Shown: positions 1 to 9,101 of the stretch, piece after piece
How positions within the stretch are numbered: the first letter of the stretch is position 1
Layout of the letters: every line of letters starts with the position of its first letter
NCBI GenBank assembly: GCA_964652565.1
Contig: CAZZEC010000001.1
Span: 37,626 to 101,625 of the forward strand
DNA length: 64,000 bases
Source: JBCCTX01 sp964652565
Lineage (GTDB): Bacteria > Bacteroidota > Bacteroidia > J057
Direction: 5' to 3'
Notes under the pieces: generated by a model
Databases searched by the model: none
Told to the model about the DNA's origin: nothing
Seen by the model: only the letters and a program-made list of their open reading frames with translations
Position numbers and translations under genes: made by a program

Positions 1-1
1 T

Positions 2-1654
2 AAGATCATGGGTATCAGAGCCTCTTCCAATGCCAATAGCGATAATATTTCCGATGGATATGCTGGAGTTGACTATGCCATACGAGCTGGGGCTACGATC
101 ATCAATATGTCTTGGGGAGGAGGTAATGCCTCTCAAGTCCATCAAAATTTGATGAATGCGGCTCACAATCGAGGTATCATACTGGTAGCTGCTGCAGGAA
201 ATGATAATTCGGATGGTATTCAATATCCTGCAGGATATAACCATGTGATCTCTGTAGGAGCAACTACCAGCTCGGATCGCAGAGCAGGATTTTCAAACTT
301 TGGCTTTGTAGATATAATGGCTCCAGGGGATAATATTTTGAGTACGATAACCGGAGGTACAACGGGTAAATATGGAACGAATGATGGTACTTCTTTTGCT
401 GCTCCTATTGTAGCGGGTTTATTGGGATTGATGAAATCGGTAAATCCATGTTTATCTCCCAATGAAGCAGAACGTATATTGGACGAAACCGCAGTAAACA
501 TCGATGATGTCAATCCCGACTTTGCTGGTCGACTGGGGGCTGGAAGGATAGATGCTGCTGCTGCTGTGTTAGCTGCTTCTCTGGCCGAAGGCTCTGGAAC
601 TCCGCCACCTCCTGTTGCCAATTTTTCATTTGATAATACGTCTACCTGCAGCAATAAAATCCCTTTTACGTTTGAAGCTGAACCAGGGACGGGTTCTTGT
701 GCATTTTCAATTAACTACCGTTGGAGTATTTCCAATGATAACGGGTTTGAATACGTTACAAATGAAAAAGATCCATTAATTGAATTTCCTGAATCGGGTG
801 AATATTCCGTTTCTCTGCGTGTAAGTAATACTGGTGGTACAGATGAAATGGTAGAAATGGTCAATGTACAAGTAAATCCTAATGCATTCATCAATGCTGG
901 AGAGGGTCAAATTGTGTGTCAGGGAGATTCTGTAGTATTAAATGGTTCAACTACAGCCGATATTCAATCCATTTCCTGGGAACCTATCGTAGGATTAAGC
1001 AATCCTGAATCTCTTACGCCTACCTTCAGGGCCCTACGTGCTGGTGGAACTTATACACTCACCATTGAAGGTGGGGATGGATGTACATTGGTGGATAGTG
1101 TACAAATTGATGTATTTAGAAATCCCTTCGTCAGAACACTTCCTGATCAGGATACAGTTATACAACCAGATGATACCTTACAGTTAAATATTGCAGAAGG
1201 CAGTGGGGCTTTTACTTTTATTTGGAGCCCTTCGATTGGGTTGAGTGATACTACTATTGCAAATCCTCTGGCTTATCCAGATACGACCACACGTTACACA
1301 GTAGTGGGAACTGGTGGAGGAGGATGTACATCTACATCAGAAGTACTTATTACTGTGGATGAGAACGTATCCAATCAACCTTTTCTTTCCCGTAATCTGA
1401 GCATTTATCCTGTGTATCCCAACCCAGTGGAAGCTCTTTTCTACTTATCTGCAGACTTTCAAGTCCCCGATCACATGGATATCAGTTTAAAGAGTATTCA
1501 GGGCAAACTCATTGAGAAGATATATTCAGGTAAAGTAGGTCAAGGAAGATTTGAATATGTTTGGAGTAGAGATACAAAATTGGCTCCTGGATTGTATTTT
1601 ATTCATTGGGAAGGCAATGGAATACAGCATACGCAAAAAGTATTCCTTCGCTAG
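2..1654 (+). CDS. Secreted S8 (subtilisin-like) peptidase with PKD-like domains and T9SS tail, 5' end outside window
   Basis: Partial gene: the reading frame is open to the window edge, and by alignment with the next gene the missing part holds the signal peptide and the catalytic Asp and His. What remains carries the subtilase oxyanion region (AAAGND) and the catalytic Ser in GTSFAAP, Ser codon at 392-394. A PKD-like domain follows, then a second Ig-like segment (SISWEPIVGLSNPES type) and a last ~80 residues with YPNPV and a final beta-rich segment, the usual type IX secretion sorting domain. The product is expected to be a secreted or surface-attached protease. It is a close paralogue of the downstream gene, 43 bp away on the same strand, so the two may share a transcript. 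Family call is firm; substrate unknown. Confidence 0.93.
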   Translation, partial: KIMGIRASSNANSDNISDGYAGVDYAIRAGATIINMSWGGGNASQVHQNLMNAAHNRGIILVAAAGNDNSDGIQYPAGYNHVISVGATTSSDRRAGFSNFGFVDIMAPGDNILSTITGGTTGKYGTNDGTSFAAPIVAGLLGLMKSVNPCLSPNEAERILDETAVNIDDVNPDFAGRLGAGRIDAAAAVLAASLAEGSGTPPPPVANFSFDNTSTCSNKIPFTFEAEPGTGSCAFSINYRWSISNDNGFEYVTNEKDPLIEFPESGEYSVSLRVSNTGGTDEMVEMVNVQVNPNAFINAGEGQIVCQGDSVVLNGSTTADIQSISWEPIVGLSNPESLTPTFRALRAGGTYTLTIEGGDGCTLVDSVQIDVFRNPFVRTLPDQDTVIQPDDTLQLNIAEGSGAFTFIWSPSIGLSDTTIANPLAYPDTTTRYTVVGTGGGGCTSTSEVLITVDENVSNQPFLSRNLSIYPVYPNPVEALFYLSADFQVPDHMDISLKSIQGKLIEKIYSGKVGQGRFEYVWSRDTKLAPGLYFIHWEGNGIQHTQKVFLR

Positions 1655-1697
1655 ATCACACCATCAAGAAACTTAATCAAATTCGATACGATAGACG

Positions 1698-4076
1698 ATG
1701 AAAAGCTATACATTATTCTTAATATGTTGCCTTATCACTACATGTATGTATGGGCAAAGCTATGAAGAGGATTACTGGGAAGGAAAAATATATATGAAGA
1801 TTCGCCCAGAAGCCCATATGCAAATTCCTACTTTTGAAAGCGAGTCTGAGATATATGAAATAGAGGGAAAAGAAGAAACCGAACTCTTCACAATGCTTAG
1901 AAGATATAATCCCGCTTCCATCCGACATGCATCTAAGATTTCTACTCCTGACTTACAGAATATATATGAGTTATCTGTGAAAGATGGCGATCAGGTTGAT
2001 GCAATGATCGCTCAACTTGAGCAACTTTCCTATGTGGAATATGCTGAAAGAGTACCCGTATATAGAACCTTTGAATTTACCCCCAATGATTTCGATATTT
2101 TCAATGATCTGTACCATTTGGAACTACTTCAAGCAGAACAAGCATGGGAGATATCACAAGGCAGTGAAGATGTAGTCATTGCCATTGTCGATGATGCTAT
2201 CATGGTAGATCACGAAGATATACAAAACAATATCTGGGTAAATCCTGGAGAAATTCCAGGAAATGGATTGGATGACGACCGCAATGGGTATATAGATGAT
2301 GTCAATGGATATGACGTAGCCACCAACACTCCCAATCCTGGTGGATTGTCATTGTTATTGACGCATGGCACCAGGGTAGCAGGTTGTGCAGCCGCTGCAA
2401 CGGACAATGGTAGAGGAGTAGCAAGTATTGGGTTCAACTGTAAGATCATGGGGGTGAAGGCGACTAGTGATCCCACCTCGGCAAACAGTAGAATCGTAAC
2501 AGACCCTTTTGATGGTGTAGAATACGCTATTCAGGCCGGTGCAGATATTGTCAATATGTCTTATGGGGGATTTGGAAGGTCGCAGGCATTCCAGGAGTTA
2601 TTTGATGAAGGTCATAGAAGGGGGATTGTTTTTGTCGCTGCTTCTGGAAATGATGGGGAAGATATTGAGCAATTTCCTGCATCATACAATCACGTAATTA
2701 GTGTGGCTGCTACCGACCAAGAAGATAGAAAAACCAACTTCTCAAATTATCACAGTTCTGTTGATGTATCCGCACCAGGTCTGAATATCCGTACTACTGT
2801 ACCTACTTCTGGTCGAAATGGATATACACGTACCAGTGGTACATCATTTTCTAGTCCTATTGTTGCAGGATTACTGGGCTTAATGAAGTCTGTAAATCCA
2901 TGCGCAACGCCTGATGAACTGGAAGAGATCCTCAAGAATACATCAGATGATATTAGTGGAAAAAATCCCAGTTTGACAGGTAAACTGGGAGCAGGTAGAG
3001 TAAATGCAGCAAGTGCATTGGCAGCGGTAAGTGCACCCAACCAACCTACAGCTGATTTTGAATTTAATAATACGGCTACGTGTAGCAATCGCATCTTCTT
3101 CAACATAGTAGAAGATAATGAAGAAGACTGTTCTGCCGCCAATCGATTTTTATGGGAAGTGGCGGGTGAGGATGGATTTACAGCTAGTTCTAATGAGGCA
3201 ACGCCCGGAATTGCATTTCCAGCTAGTGGTACCTATGATGTAAGGCTCCGCGTTTCAAATTCTGCGGGATCAGCAGAGATTACCAAAACTGTGGATATAG
3301 AGATTAACCCCAATGCCTTTATTGAGGCGGGTAAAGACACCGTGCTATGTCTGGGTGAATCAATTACCTTGAATGCATCCACAACAGCAAGTCCTGTATC
3401 TATTAGCTGGTCGCCATTGTTGGGATTGAGTGATACAGCGGTCCTGGACCCGACGTTTACTGCAAGCAGGGGAGGAGGAACGTATAATCTAACAGTAGTT
3501 GGGGAAGATGGATGCGTATTGGAGGACAGTATACAAATTGATGTTTTCAGACCTCCTTTTATTCAAATAAGTCCTGAAGATACAACTATTAATCCTGGAG
3601 ATACTGTATTGTTACAGGCGAGTGGTGCTATTTATTATGAATGGTCCCCAGCGATTTCACTTAGTGATTCTGTTATTTCTACACCACTGGCATTTCCCAT
3701 GACTACGACTACTTATACTATCAGGGCAGAAGGAGCAGGTAGATGTGAAGGCGAAACAACCTATACCATCAATGTAACAGGTAGTACATCTAATCAGCCG
3801 CTAGTATTTGGGAAGTCTATTGTTCACCCTCTCTATCCTAATCCCGTTCAACGTCACATTTCTCTATCTGCCCATTTCCCTGAACGAGTGAAACTGACAG
3901 TTAAATTGATGGATTCTCAGGGAAAAACGGTCGAGATCGTAGAAGCGTCCCAACACATACAAGGTACTTACAATCGCTCAATGAGTGTTCCTCGAAGTCT
4001 GCCTTCTGAAATATACTGGATCACGTGGGAAATTAATGGTCGACGAAAAGCCCAGCAATTTCTATATACGCCTTGA
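1698..4076 (+). CDS. Secreted S8 (subtilisin-like) peptidase with PKD-like domains and T9SS sorting domain
   Basis: A 792-residue subtilase with an N-terminal signal peptide (hydrophobic residues 5-19, ending MYGQ). A propeptide-like stretch covers about residues 25-125. The catalytic triad is visible: Asp165 in AIVDDAI, His223 in THGTRVAG and Ser383 in SGTSFSSP, with the oxyanion Asn at 318 in AASGND. A PKD-like domain (about 450-540) and a second Ig-like domain (about 545-640) follow. The C-terminus has LYPNPV and a beta-rich end typical of T9SS cargo. The product should be exported through SprA-type machinery and act on the surface or outside the cell. It duplicates the upstream gene and precedes a secreted glycosidase-like gene by 36 bp, suggesting a degradative cluster. 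Confidence 0.95.
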   Translation: MKSYTLFLICCLITTCMYGQSYEEDYWEGKIYMKIRPEAHMQIPTFESESEIYEIEGKEETELFTMLRRYNPASIRHASKISTPDLQNIYELSVKDGDQVDAMIAQLEQLSYVEYAERVPVYRTFEFTPNDFDIFNDLYHLELLQAEQAWEISQGSEDVVIAIVDDAIMVDHEDIQNNIWVNPGEIPGNGLDDDRNGYIDDVNGYDVATNTPNPGGLSLLLTHGTRVAGCAAAATDNGRGVASIGFNCKIMGVKATSDPTSANSRIVTDPFDGVEYAIQAGADIVNMSYGGFGRSQAFQELFDEGHRRGIVFVAASGNDGEDIEQFPASYNHVISVAATDQEDRKTNFSNYHSSVDVSAPGLNIRTTVPTSGRNGYTRTSGTSFSSPIVAGLLGLMKSVNPCATPDELEEILKNTSDDISGKNPSLTGKLGAGRVNAASALAAVSAPNQPTADFEFNNTATCSNRIFFNIVEDNEEDCSAANRFLWEVAGEDGFTASSNEATPGIAFPASGTYDVRLRVSNSAGSAEITKTVDIEINPNAFIEAGKDTVLCLGESITLNASTTASPVSISWSPLLGLSDTAVLDPTFTASRGGGTYNLTVVGEDGCVLEDSIQIDVFRPPFIQISPEDTTINPGDTVLLQASGAIYYEWSPAISLSDSVISTPLAFPMTTTTYTIRAEGAGRCEGETTYTINVTGSTSNQPLVFGKSIVHPLYPNPVQRHISLSAHFPERVKLTVKLMDSQGKTVEIVEASQHIQGTYNRSMSVPRSLPSEIYWITWEINGRRKAQQFLYTP

Positions 4077-4112
4077 GAGTCTGGAGTTATTGCATTTATT
4101 ATTTTTATCTAT

Positions 4113-6080
4113 ATGAAGACTATTTTATTACTTGCCAGGATATTATGTGTTTTACAAGTACTAATTCTTTTATTGCCGTGCTTAGCTTTTTCTCAGGCAG
4201 AAGTACAAGCGTGGGGAAATTTTAGAGGGATACGTGTAAATGGACAGTTATATCAGTTCGAGACAAGCTTGAGGGTAGTAGGAGATAATTGGAGGCAAAT
4301 AAGGTCTACAGGTAAAGAAAGAAACTGGACGAGATACAACAGAGAGGGTGATCGACAGATTGTACGCACTCGTATGGACAGTCTCTTTTGGGAACAGGAA
4401 GTAATAGATTTATCCCCTGGTACTGCAAGAGTGACTATCACGTTTGATCCGCATACTGATACAATATTTACCGGAGCCTTTTTTCATATCCGGTTACCGG
4501 GAAATCATTATCGAAATGCACAAATGATAGTCAAAGAGCCCGCCAATATCGATTTAAGAGATTATGTAAAGGTGCCTTCCGATACCAATGAATTGATGAG
4601 GATTGTTACTCAGGAAATCGGTATACAAGGGGAATACAGACAATTTACGTTGAATGCGGAATCTCCTTCATTCTGTATTGCAAAGATCCATCCCATCACC
4701 CATGATGTAGAACTATACGTCCAATTGCAATCGCATAAAGCGAAAAACGGTCAACAAATAACTAACACATTTGAACTATCAGTATCTGGAGAACCAGATA
4801 CCCGTACGGCGCACTTACAATTATATCCTGATTTTCCAGGAAAAACTTTTCTTGGGTTAGGAGGGAATTTTCGTTTGCAAAATCCTCGTATGGATCCACA
4901 GGTAATAGACTATTGCCTGGATAATTTAGATGTAAGAATGGGTAGAGCTGAAATGCCTTGGAGTCTTTGGCACCCAGTTGATAGTATAAATCCGTTGGAT
5001 GCTGCCAGAAATGGAAATCTCCATCCTCATGTAAAGTCTTCCATGGAAATGGCTCAACGGCTCTATAACATGGGGATGCCTGTATTATTGGGTGCCTGGT
5101 TTCCTCCTGATTGGGCTGCGTTAGGAGAAGTTAGGAGAAACCCTCGAAACCCCGATGGTACGCTTGGATTTCCTTTAGATTCGTCGAGAATTGAGGATAT
5201 ATATGCTTCTCTTACGGATTATATCATTTATCTCAAAGAAGAATATGGAGTAGAGGTAGATATGTTTTCATTTAATGAGTCAGATATTGGGATTAATGTA
5301 AGACAAACCCCTCAAGAGCACGCAGATTTAATCAAAGGATTAGGGGCATACATGGAGTCCAAGGGATTACAAACGAAACTATTGCTGGGAGACGCCTCAG
5401 ATGCAAATGGATACTCTTTTGTAGATGCTGCATTAGAAGATCCAGCAACGTGGCGATATATTGGTGCTGTATCCTTCCACTCCTGGAGAGGATGGGATAA
5501 AGCTACTCTGTTAGAATGGCTGGATGCTTCCGATCGCCTGGATGTCCCTTTGATCATAGGAGAGGGAAGTATCGATGCTGCAGCCTGGAGATATCCAGGC
5601 ATTTTTCAAGAGTCGCACTATGCCATGGAAGAAATTAAACTATATACAAGAATATTGGCAATATGCCAACCTGAGTCTATCCTTCAATGGCAACTCACCG
5701 CTGACTATTCTCCTTTAGCAGGGGGAGGAATATTTGGGAATGATGCCCCTTTACAACCTACGCAAAGGTTTTGGAATCTCAAGCAGTTATCCATGACACC
5801 AGAAGGATTGAAGAGCATGCCTTTGACATGTGATATAGAAAATCTTCATGTCGCAGCACTGGGAGACAAAAATAAAAATATATATACCTTTCATCTGGTG
5901 AATGACGGACCTTCTCGTGAAGTTGTGTTGAAGGGTTTACCAGATCAACTCAAGAAACTCAGATTGTATATCACCGATGCCAACCGTGGAGTGGAAAAGG
6001 GGGAACTAATAAAAGTTAAGAATGGAGAAACTCGTTTTACTATAGGTCCTGCTTGTTTTGTAAGTTTGTTTTCGGAGTAA
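4113..6080 (+). CDS. Secreted clan GH-A glycoside hydrolase-like protein (GH30-like barrel)
   Basis: A 655-residue protein with a signal peptide (hydrophobic residues 4-26, ending AFSQ). The first ~240 residues are beta-rich and match nothing I recognise. From GLGGNF at about 248 a TIM-barrel glycosidase follows. Glu389 in FSFNESDIG fits the acid/base and Glu484 in IIGEGSID fits the nucleophile of clan GH-A, and a short beta-domain closes the chain, as in GH30-type enzymes. No T9SS tail is visible, so the product may stay in the periplasm or use another anchor. It lies 36 bp after the protease and converges on the receptor gene with only 7 bp between stops. The exact GH family and substrate are uncertain. 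Confidence 0.75.
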   Translation: MKTILLLARILCVLQVLILLLPCLAFSQAEVQAWGNFRGIRVNGQLYQFETSLRVVGDNWRQIRSTGKERNWTRYNREGDRQIVRTRMDSLFWEQEVIDLSPGTARVTITFDPHTDTIFTGAFFHIRLPGNHYRNAQMIVKEPANIDLRDYVKVPSDTNELMRIVTQEIGIQGEYRQFTLNAESPSFCIAKIHPITHDVELYVQLQSHKAKNGQQITNTFELSVSGEPDTRTAHLQLYPDFPGKTFLGLGGNFRLQNPRMDPQVIDYCLDNLDVRMGRAEMPWSLWHPVDSINPLDAARNGNLHPHVKSSMEMAQRLYNMGMPVLLGAWFPPDWAALGEVRRNPRNPDGTLGFPLDSSRIEDIYASLTDYIIYLKEEYGVEVDMFSFNESDIGINVRQTPQEHADLIKGLGAYMESKGLQTKLLLGDASDANGYSFVDAALEDPATWRYIGAVSFHSWRGWDKATLLEWLDASDRLDVPLIIGEGSIDAAAWRYPGIFQESHYAMEEIKLYTRILAICQPESILQWQLTADYSPLAGGGIFGNDAPLQPTQRFWNLKQLSMTPEGLKSMPLTCDIENLHVAALGDKNKNIYTFHLVNDGPSREVVLKGLPDQLKKLRLYITDANRGVEKGELIKVKNGETRFTIGPACFVSLFSE

Positions 6081-6087
6081 AGATACT

Positions 6088-8445
6088 TTACTGATTCAAC
6101 CTGTAAGTCAATGTAAGATTAATTTGTCTTCTGCGAAATTGACTTTCACGATCTGAGAAAAATGTCTCTCCTTCTATGGTTTGACGCGAGATACGACTCT
6201 GAAAGATGTCCATGATGTTTAACGTAATATTCCCTTTGCTGTCCCATAGGTCTTTCTCTATGGCAAAATCAAAGAAATAAATGGCCTTTCTTTTGCCTTG
6301 TGGCGTAATTTCCGGGGCATCATAATTGGCACGCAACTGAATATCGATTTGATTGGGGAGGGTAAAACGCGATGTCTGTCTGGCAAACCATGTGTACGTA
6401 TCACTTTCAAAGGTATCGTCTAAATTCGTTCCATCAGTGATAGCGCGAAAAAAATTGACATTTGCGTCAAGTTTCCACCAATCGTATAATTTATAGCTAA
6501 ATACAAGATCAGCACCAAAAGAATTCTGCTTGTTGAGATTTTCTGGAAGTCGCGTAGAAAATCCTCTGTCATCAATTCTGATGATACTTTGAATGGTACC
6601 CTGTGACCTACGATAGTAAAGGGCTGAAGATATAGAACCCTTGTCAAAATACTTAAGGTGGCCTATTTCAAAGGCATGCGTATATTCTGGGTCGAGGTCG
6701 GGATTTCCACTAAAAAAATTTCTTCCATCTGCCAGTGTAACAAAGGGACTTAATTCACGGTATACAGGTCTTCGAATACGACGACTATAGCTCAATTGAA
6801 TGTCATTTCCGCCTGATAAATGATAGGATATATGCGCACTTGGAAATAAGTTGGTATAATTTCGCGGATTTTCTTCATTCGTTTCCTCTAGTTCTGTCTT
6901 AATATCAGTTACTTCCACTCTAAGTCCAGCCTGATAAGACAATTTCTTACCTTCATTACCAATAATACCATACATCGCATGGATATTTTCTGTGTACACA
7001 AACACATTGTCAAATTCTTCTATAGGTACAAACTCACCATTGGCATTTTGCTCCGTAGCAAGAAAGTCATTGGTCATATCGCGGAAACTACTCCTTAGAC
7101 CTGCTTCGAACTTTCCCTTTTCGCCAAATGGTTGTATATAATCAAACTGAGCGAGGTATTGATTTTCATATTCATCATTGATCGAATTTTGCCTTGTGAT
7201 TGTTCCTTCACTTTCGGATTGACCTGGGAAAAAAGTAACCTCCGTAAATTTTTGATCTGATTCCTCCCAGTAGTTGAGGTGCCTGATATCGGCGGTGAAT
7301 TCATGACCTTCACGATCAAAGAGTTTTTTATAACTCAGAACGTATTCTGAGTAAGGTTCTTTTTCTTGTTCATCTTGATTTCGCAAACTCGTAGAAATCA
7401 AATTATTGGTGTTAAACAGATAGTCTTCATAACGAATATCCGTAATACGATCTCCATCAGTTCTTTGGAAGCGGTAAGATGCAGTTAATATATTCTTTTC
7501 ATTGAAGTAATAATCAAGCCCTCCCTGTATATTGTTGTTGAGCCCTTCGCGTTGTCCATCTCCACTTTGGAGTTGTACAAGGGTAGTATCATTGACGTAA
7601 ATCTCCTGGTAGAGAGATCTCACATTGGGTTCAATACGGTAATTGATCCCATAATTGATGAAAAAATTCAGCTTTCGGACACGATAATTGAGATTAGCAG
7701 CTATTCCATAGTTTGCAGGTTGACCCGTCGTTACTTCAAATGATCCATTAATACCCTGTTTGCGTTCCTTTTTCAAGACGATATTGATAACACCTGCACT
7801 TCCTTCTGCTTCATACCTGGCAGAAGGGTTCGTGATAACTTCAATGGCTTCAATAAGTCCTCCTTGTAATTGTTGAAGTCCTGCTCCACGGGTAAGTCCA
7901 GAAGGCCTGCCATCAATCAACACCCTTACATCTGCACTTCCACGAAGTTTGATAGTACCTGTTGGGTCGACGGTAACAGATGGAATATTGCTCAGTATTT
8001 CTACCGCCGTGGCACCCGCATTGGAGAGATCTTGTCCTACATTGAAGATCTGCTTGTCCAATGACATGACCATTAAACTTTTTTCGCCTTGTATTTCTAC
8101 TTCATCCAGTGTTGTCATCGTTGGGGTTAACACAATATTTGGAATACTAACTTCCATAGTGTTGGATTGGATGATTACAGGATCTGAGAAGAAGGGAGAG
8201 AAACCGAGAGAAGTGACTTTTATGAGGTATTCTCCTTCCGTAGCAGAAAGGGAAAATCTACCTTCTTCGTCTGACAACACCCCATCAATAGTTGTCGAGT
8301 CCAATACATTCAAGAGTGCTACGCTTGCAAAAGCGATAGGTTGCTTTGTTTCTTCAGATAAGATGGTTCCCATTATATTTGTTTGCGCAAATACGGAAGA
8401 TGAGGAAAAAATAAACCACAGGATAGTAAAGAGTCTCGCACTCAT
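6088..8445 (-). CDS. TonB-dependent receptor-like outer-membrane beta-barrel protein with carboxypeptidase-regulatory domain
   Basis: About 785 residues. I start at the ATG at 8445 because the longer frame to 8475 begins with TTG and would leave almost no leader after the promoter-like box at 8485-8492. A signal peptide is followed by a carboxypeptidase D regulatory-like domain (TNIMGTILSEETKQPIAFAS onward), a plug domain (AVEILSNIPSVTVDPTGTIK, then VRVLIDGRPSG) and a long beta-barrel of the OMP_b-brl_3 kind, ending in alternating aromatic strands. This family sits in the outer membrane. Whether it imports a nutrient or only binds it cannot be told. It is not paired with a SusD-like gene. Confidence 0.9.
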   Translation of the reverse strand: MSARLFTILWFIFSSSSVFAQTNIMGTILSEETKQPIAFASVALLNVLDSTTIDGVLSDEEGRFSLSATEGEYLIKVTSLGFSPFFSDPVIIQSNTMEVSIPNIVLTPTMTTLDEVEIQGEKSLMVMSLDKQIFNVGQDLSNAGATAVEILSNIPSVTVDPTGTIKLRGSADVRVLIDGRPSGLTRGAGLQQLQGGLIEAIEVITNPSARYEAEGSAGVINIVLKKERKQGINGSFEVTTGQPANYGIAANLNYRVRKLNFFINYGINYRIEPNVRSLYQEIYVNDTTLVQLQSGDGQREGLNNNIQGGLDYYFNEKNILTASYRFQRTDGDRITDIRYEDYLFNTNNLISTSLRNQDEQEKEPYSEYVLSYKKLFDREGHEFTADIRHLNYWEESDQKFTEVTFFPGQSESEGTITRQNSINDEYENQYLAQFDYIQPFGEKGKFEAGLRSSFRDMTNDFLATEQNANGEFVPIEEFDNVFVYTENIHAMYGIIGNEGKKLSYQAGLRVEVTDIKTELEETNEENPRNYTNLFPSAHISYHLSGGNDIQLSYSRRIRRPVYRELSPFVTLADGRNFFSGNPDLDPEYTHAFEIGHLKYFDKGSISSALYYRRSQGTIQSIIRIDDRGFSTRLPENLNKQNSFGADLVFSYKLYDWWKLDANVNFFRAITDGTNLDDTFESDTYTWFARQTSRFTLPNQIDIQLRANYDAPEITPQGKRKAIYFFDFAIEKDLWDSKGNITLNIMDIFQSRISRQTIEGETFFSDRESQFRRRQINLTLTYRLNQ

Positions 8446-8484
8446 GCTGAAAGAGGTTATAGTGTTGTGGATCAAGAATTACCA

Positions 8485-8492
8485 CAAATATA
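8485..8492 (-). promoter_or_regulatory. Bacteroidota -7 box (TATATTTG) for the outer-membrane receptor gene
   Basis: On the minus strand this reads TATATTTG, an exact match to the Bacteroidota -7 consensus TAnnTTTG. It lies about 40 bp upstream of the ATG at 8445. I see no good TTTG at the -33 position, so this is a half-supported promoter. Confidence 0.45.
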
Positions 8493-8617
8493 GCAGCAAT
8501 TTTGATGGAATGTTGAGCGAGAAGATTTCTGCCTCAAAAACCTTAATAGCCCATCCTGAGCTTTATGCTAAACATAGACATGAGAAAAGGTATAAGCCCC
8601 ATACTTTTGCATCAACA

Positions 8618-8836
8618 TTAATTAGCAACTAACAATGAATGTAATTTTTGGGAATATTCGGAAGCCTGTCTCAATGTTTCTTTATCGTATAGCGACATCA
8701 AGTGTTCTGGTTCATAAAAGTCGATATTATCAGAAAGATCTTCAGGAAGATTAAATGAAATAGATTTTGAGATAAAAGGTGAAATAAGGAAAAAGAGGAT
8801 AAGTTGAAAATAAGACATAAGAATCATGTTAAGCAT
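8618..8836 (-). CDS. Possible small secreted or membrane peptide, unknown function
   Basis: A 72-residue open frame with a strongly hydrophobic N-terminus (YFQLILFFLISPFISK) followed by an acidic, soluble-looking tail (NLPEDLSDNIDFYEPEH). That is the layout of a small exported peptide. Several in-frame ATGs exist near the start. It lies between a receptor gene on the same strand and a divergent hydrolase gene, in a stretch otherwise without genes. I recognise no family, and chance is a real alternative. Confidence 0.3.
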   Translation of the reverse strand: MLNMILMSYFQLILFFLISPFISKSISFNLPEDLSDNIDFYEPEHLMSLYDKETLRQASEYSQKLHSLLVAN

Positions 8837-9101
8837 AATTGGACATTTGGAATGACAGCAAAATGAAATGAAAAACTATCATTTTTATACCCTATATCCT
8901 GTATAAAGAGAAATACCTGTTAATAGGTAATTCTGATAAATAATATGGATTTCGGACTATAGTATTTAACCAAAGTCGATAATGCTACTTGTAAAATTGA
9001 ATGGGATTAATGAATTTTTATTTTCACAAAATGGCATTAGGGTAGTATATTTCGGCAATTCGTCTTAAAATTCCTTCCACAACCAATAAATATAAAATTC
9101 A

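Noticed and set aside
6088..8445. A SusC/SusD polysaccharide-utilisation locus around the receptor and glycosidase
   Set aside because: No SusD-like gene or second barrel partner is adjacent, and the receptor belongs to the shorter OMP_b-brl_3 kind. The evidence is too thin to call a PUL.
7949..8632. 227-residue plus-strand ORF overlapping the receptor gene
   Set aside because: It is antisense to the conserved signal, regulatory and plug domains of the receptor. Its product looks like a mirror-frame translation with no domain or start support.
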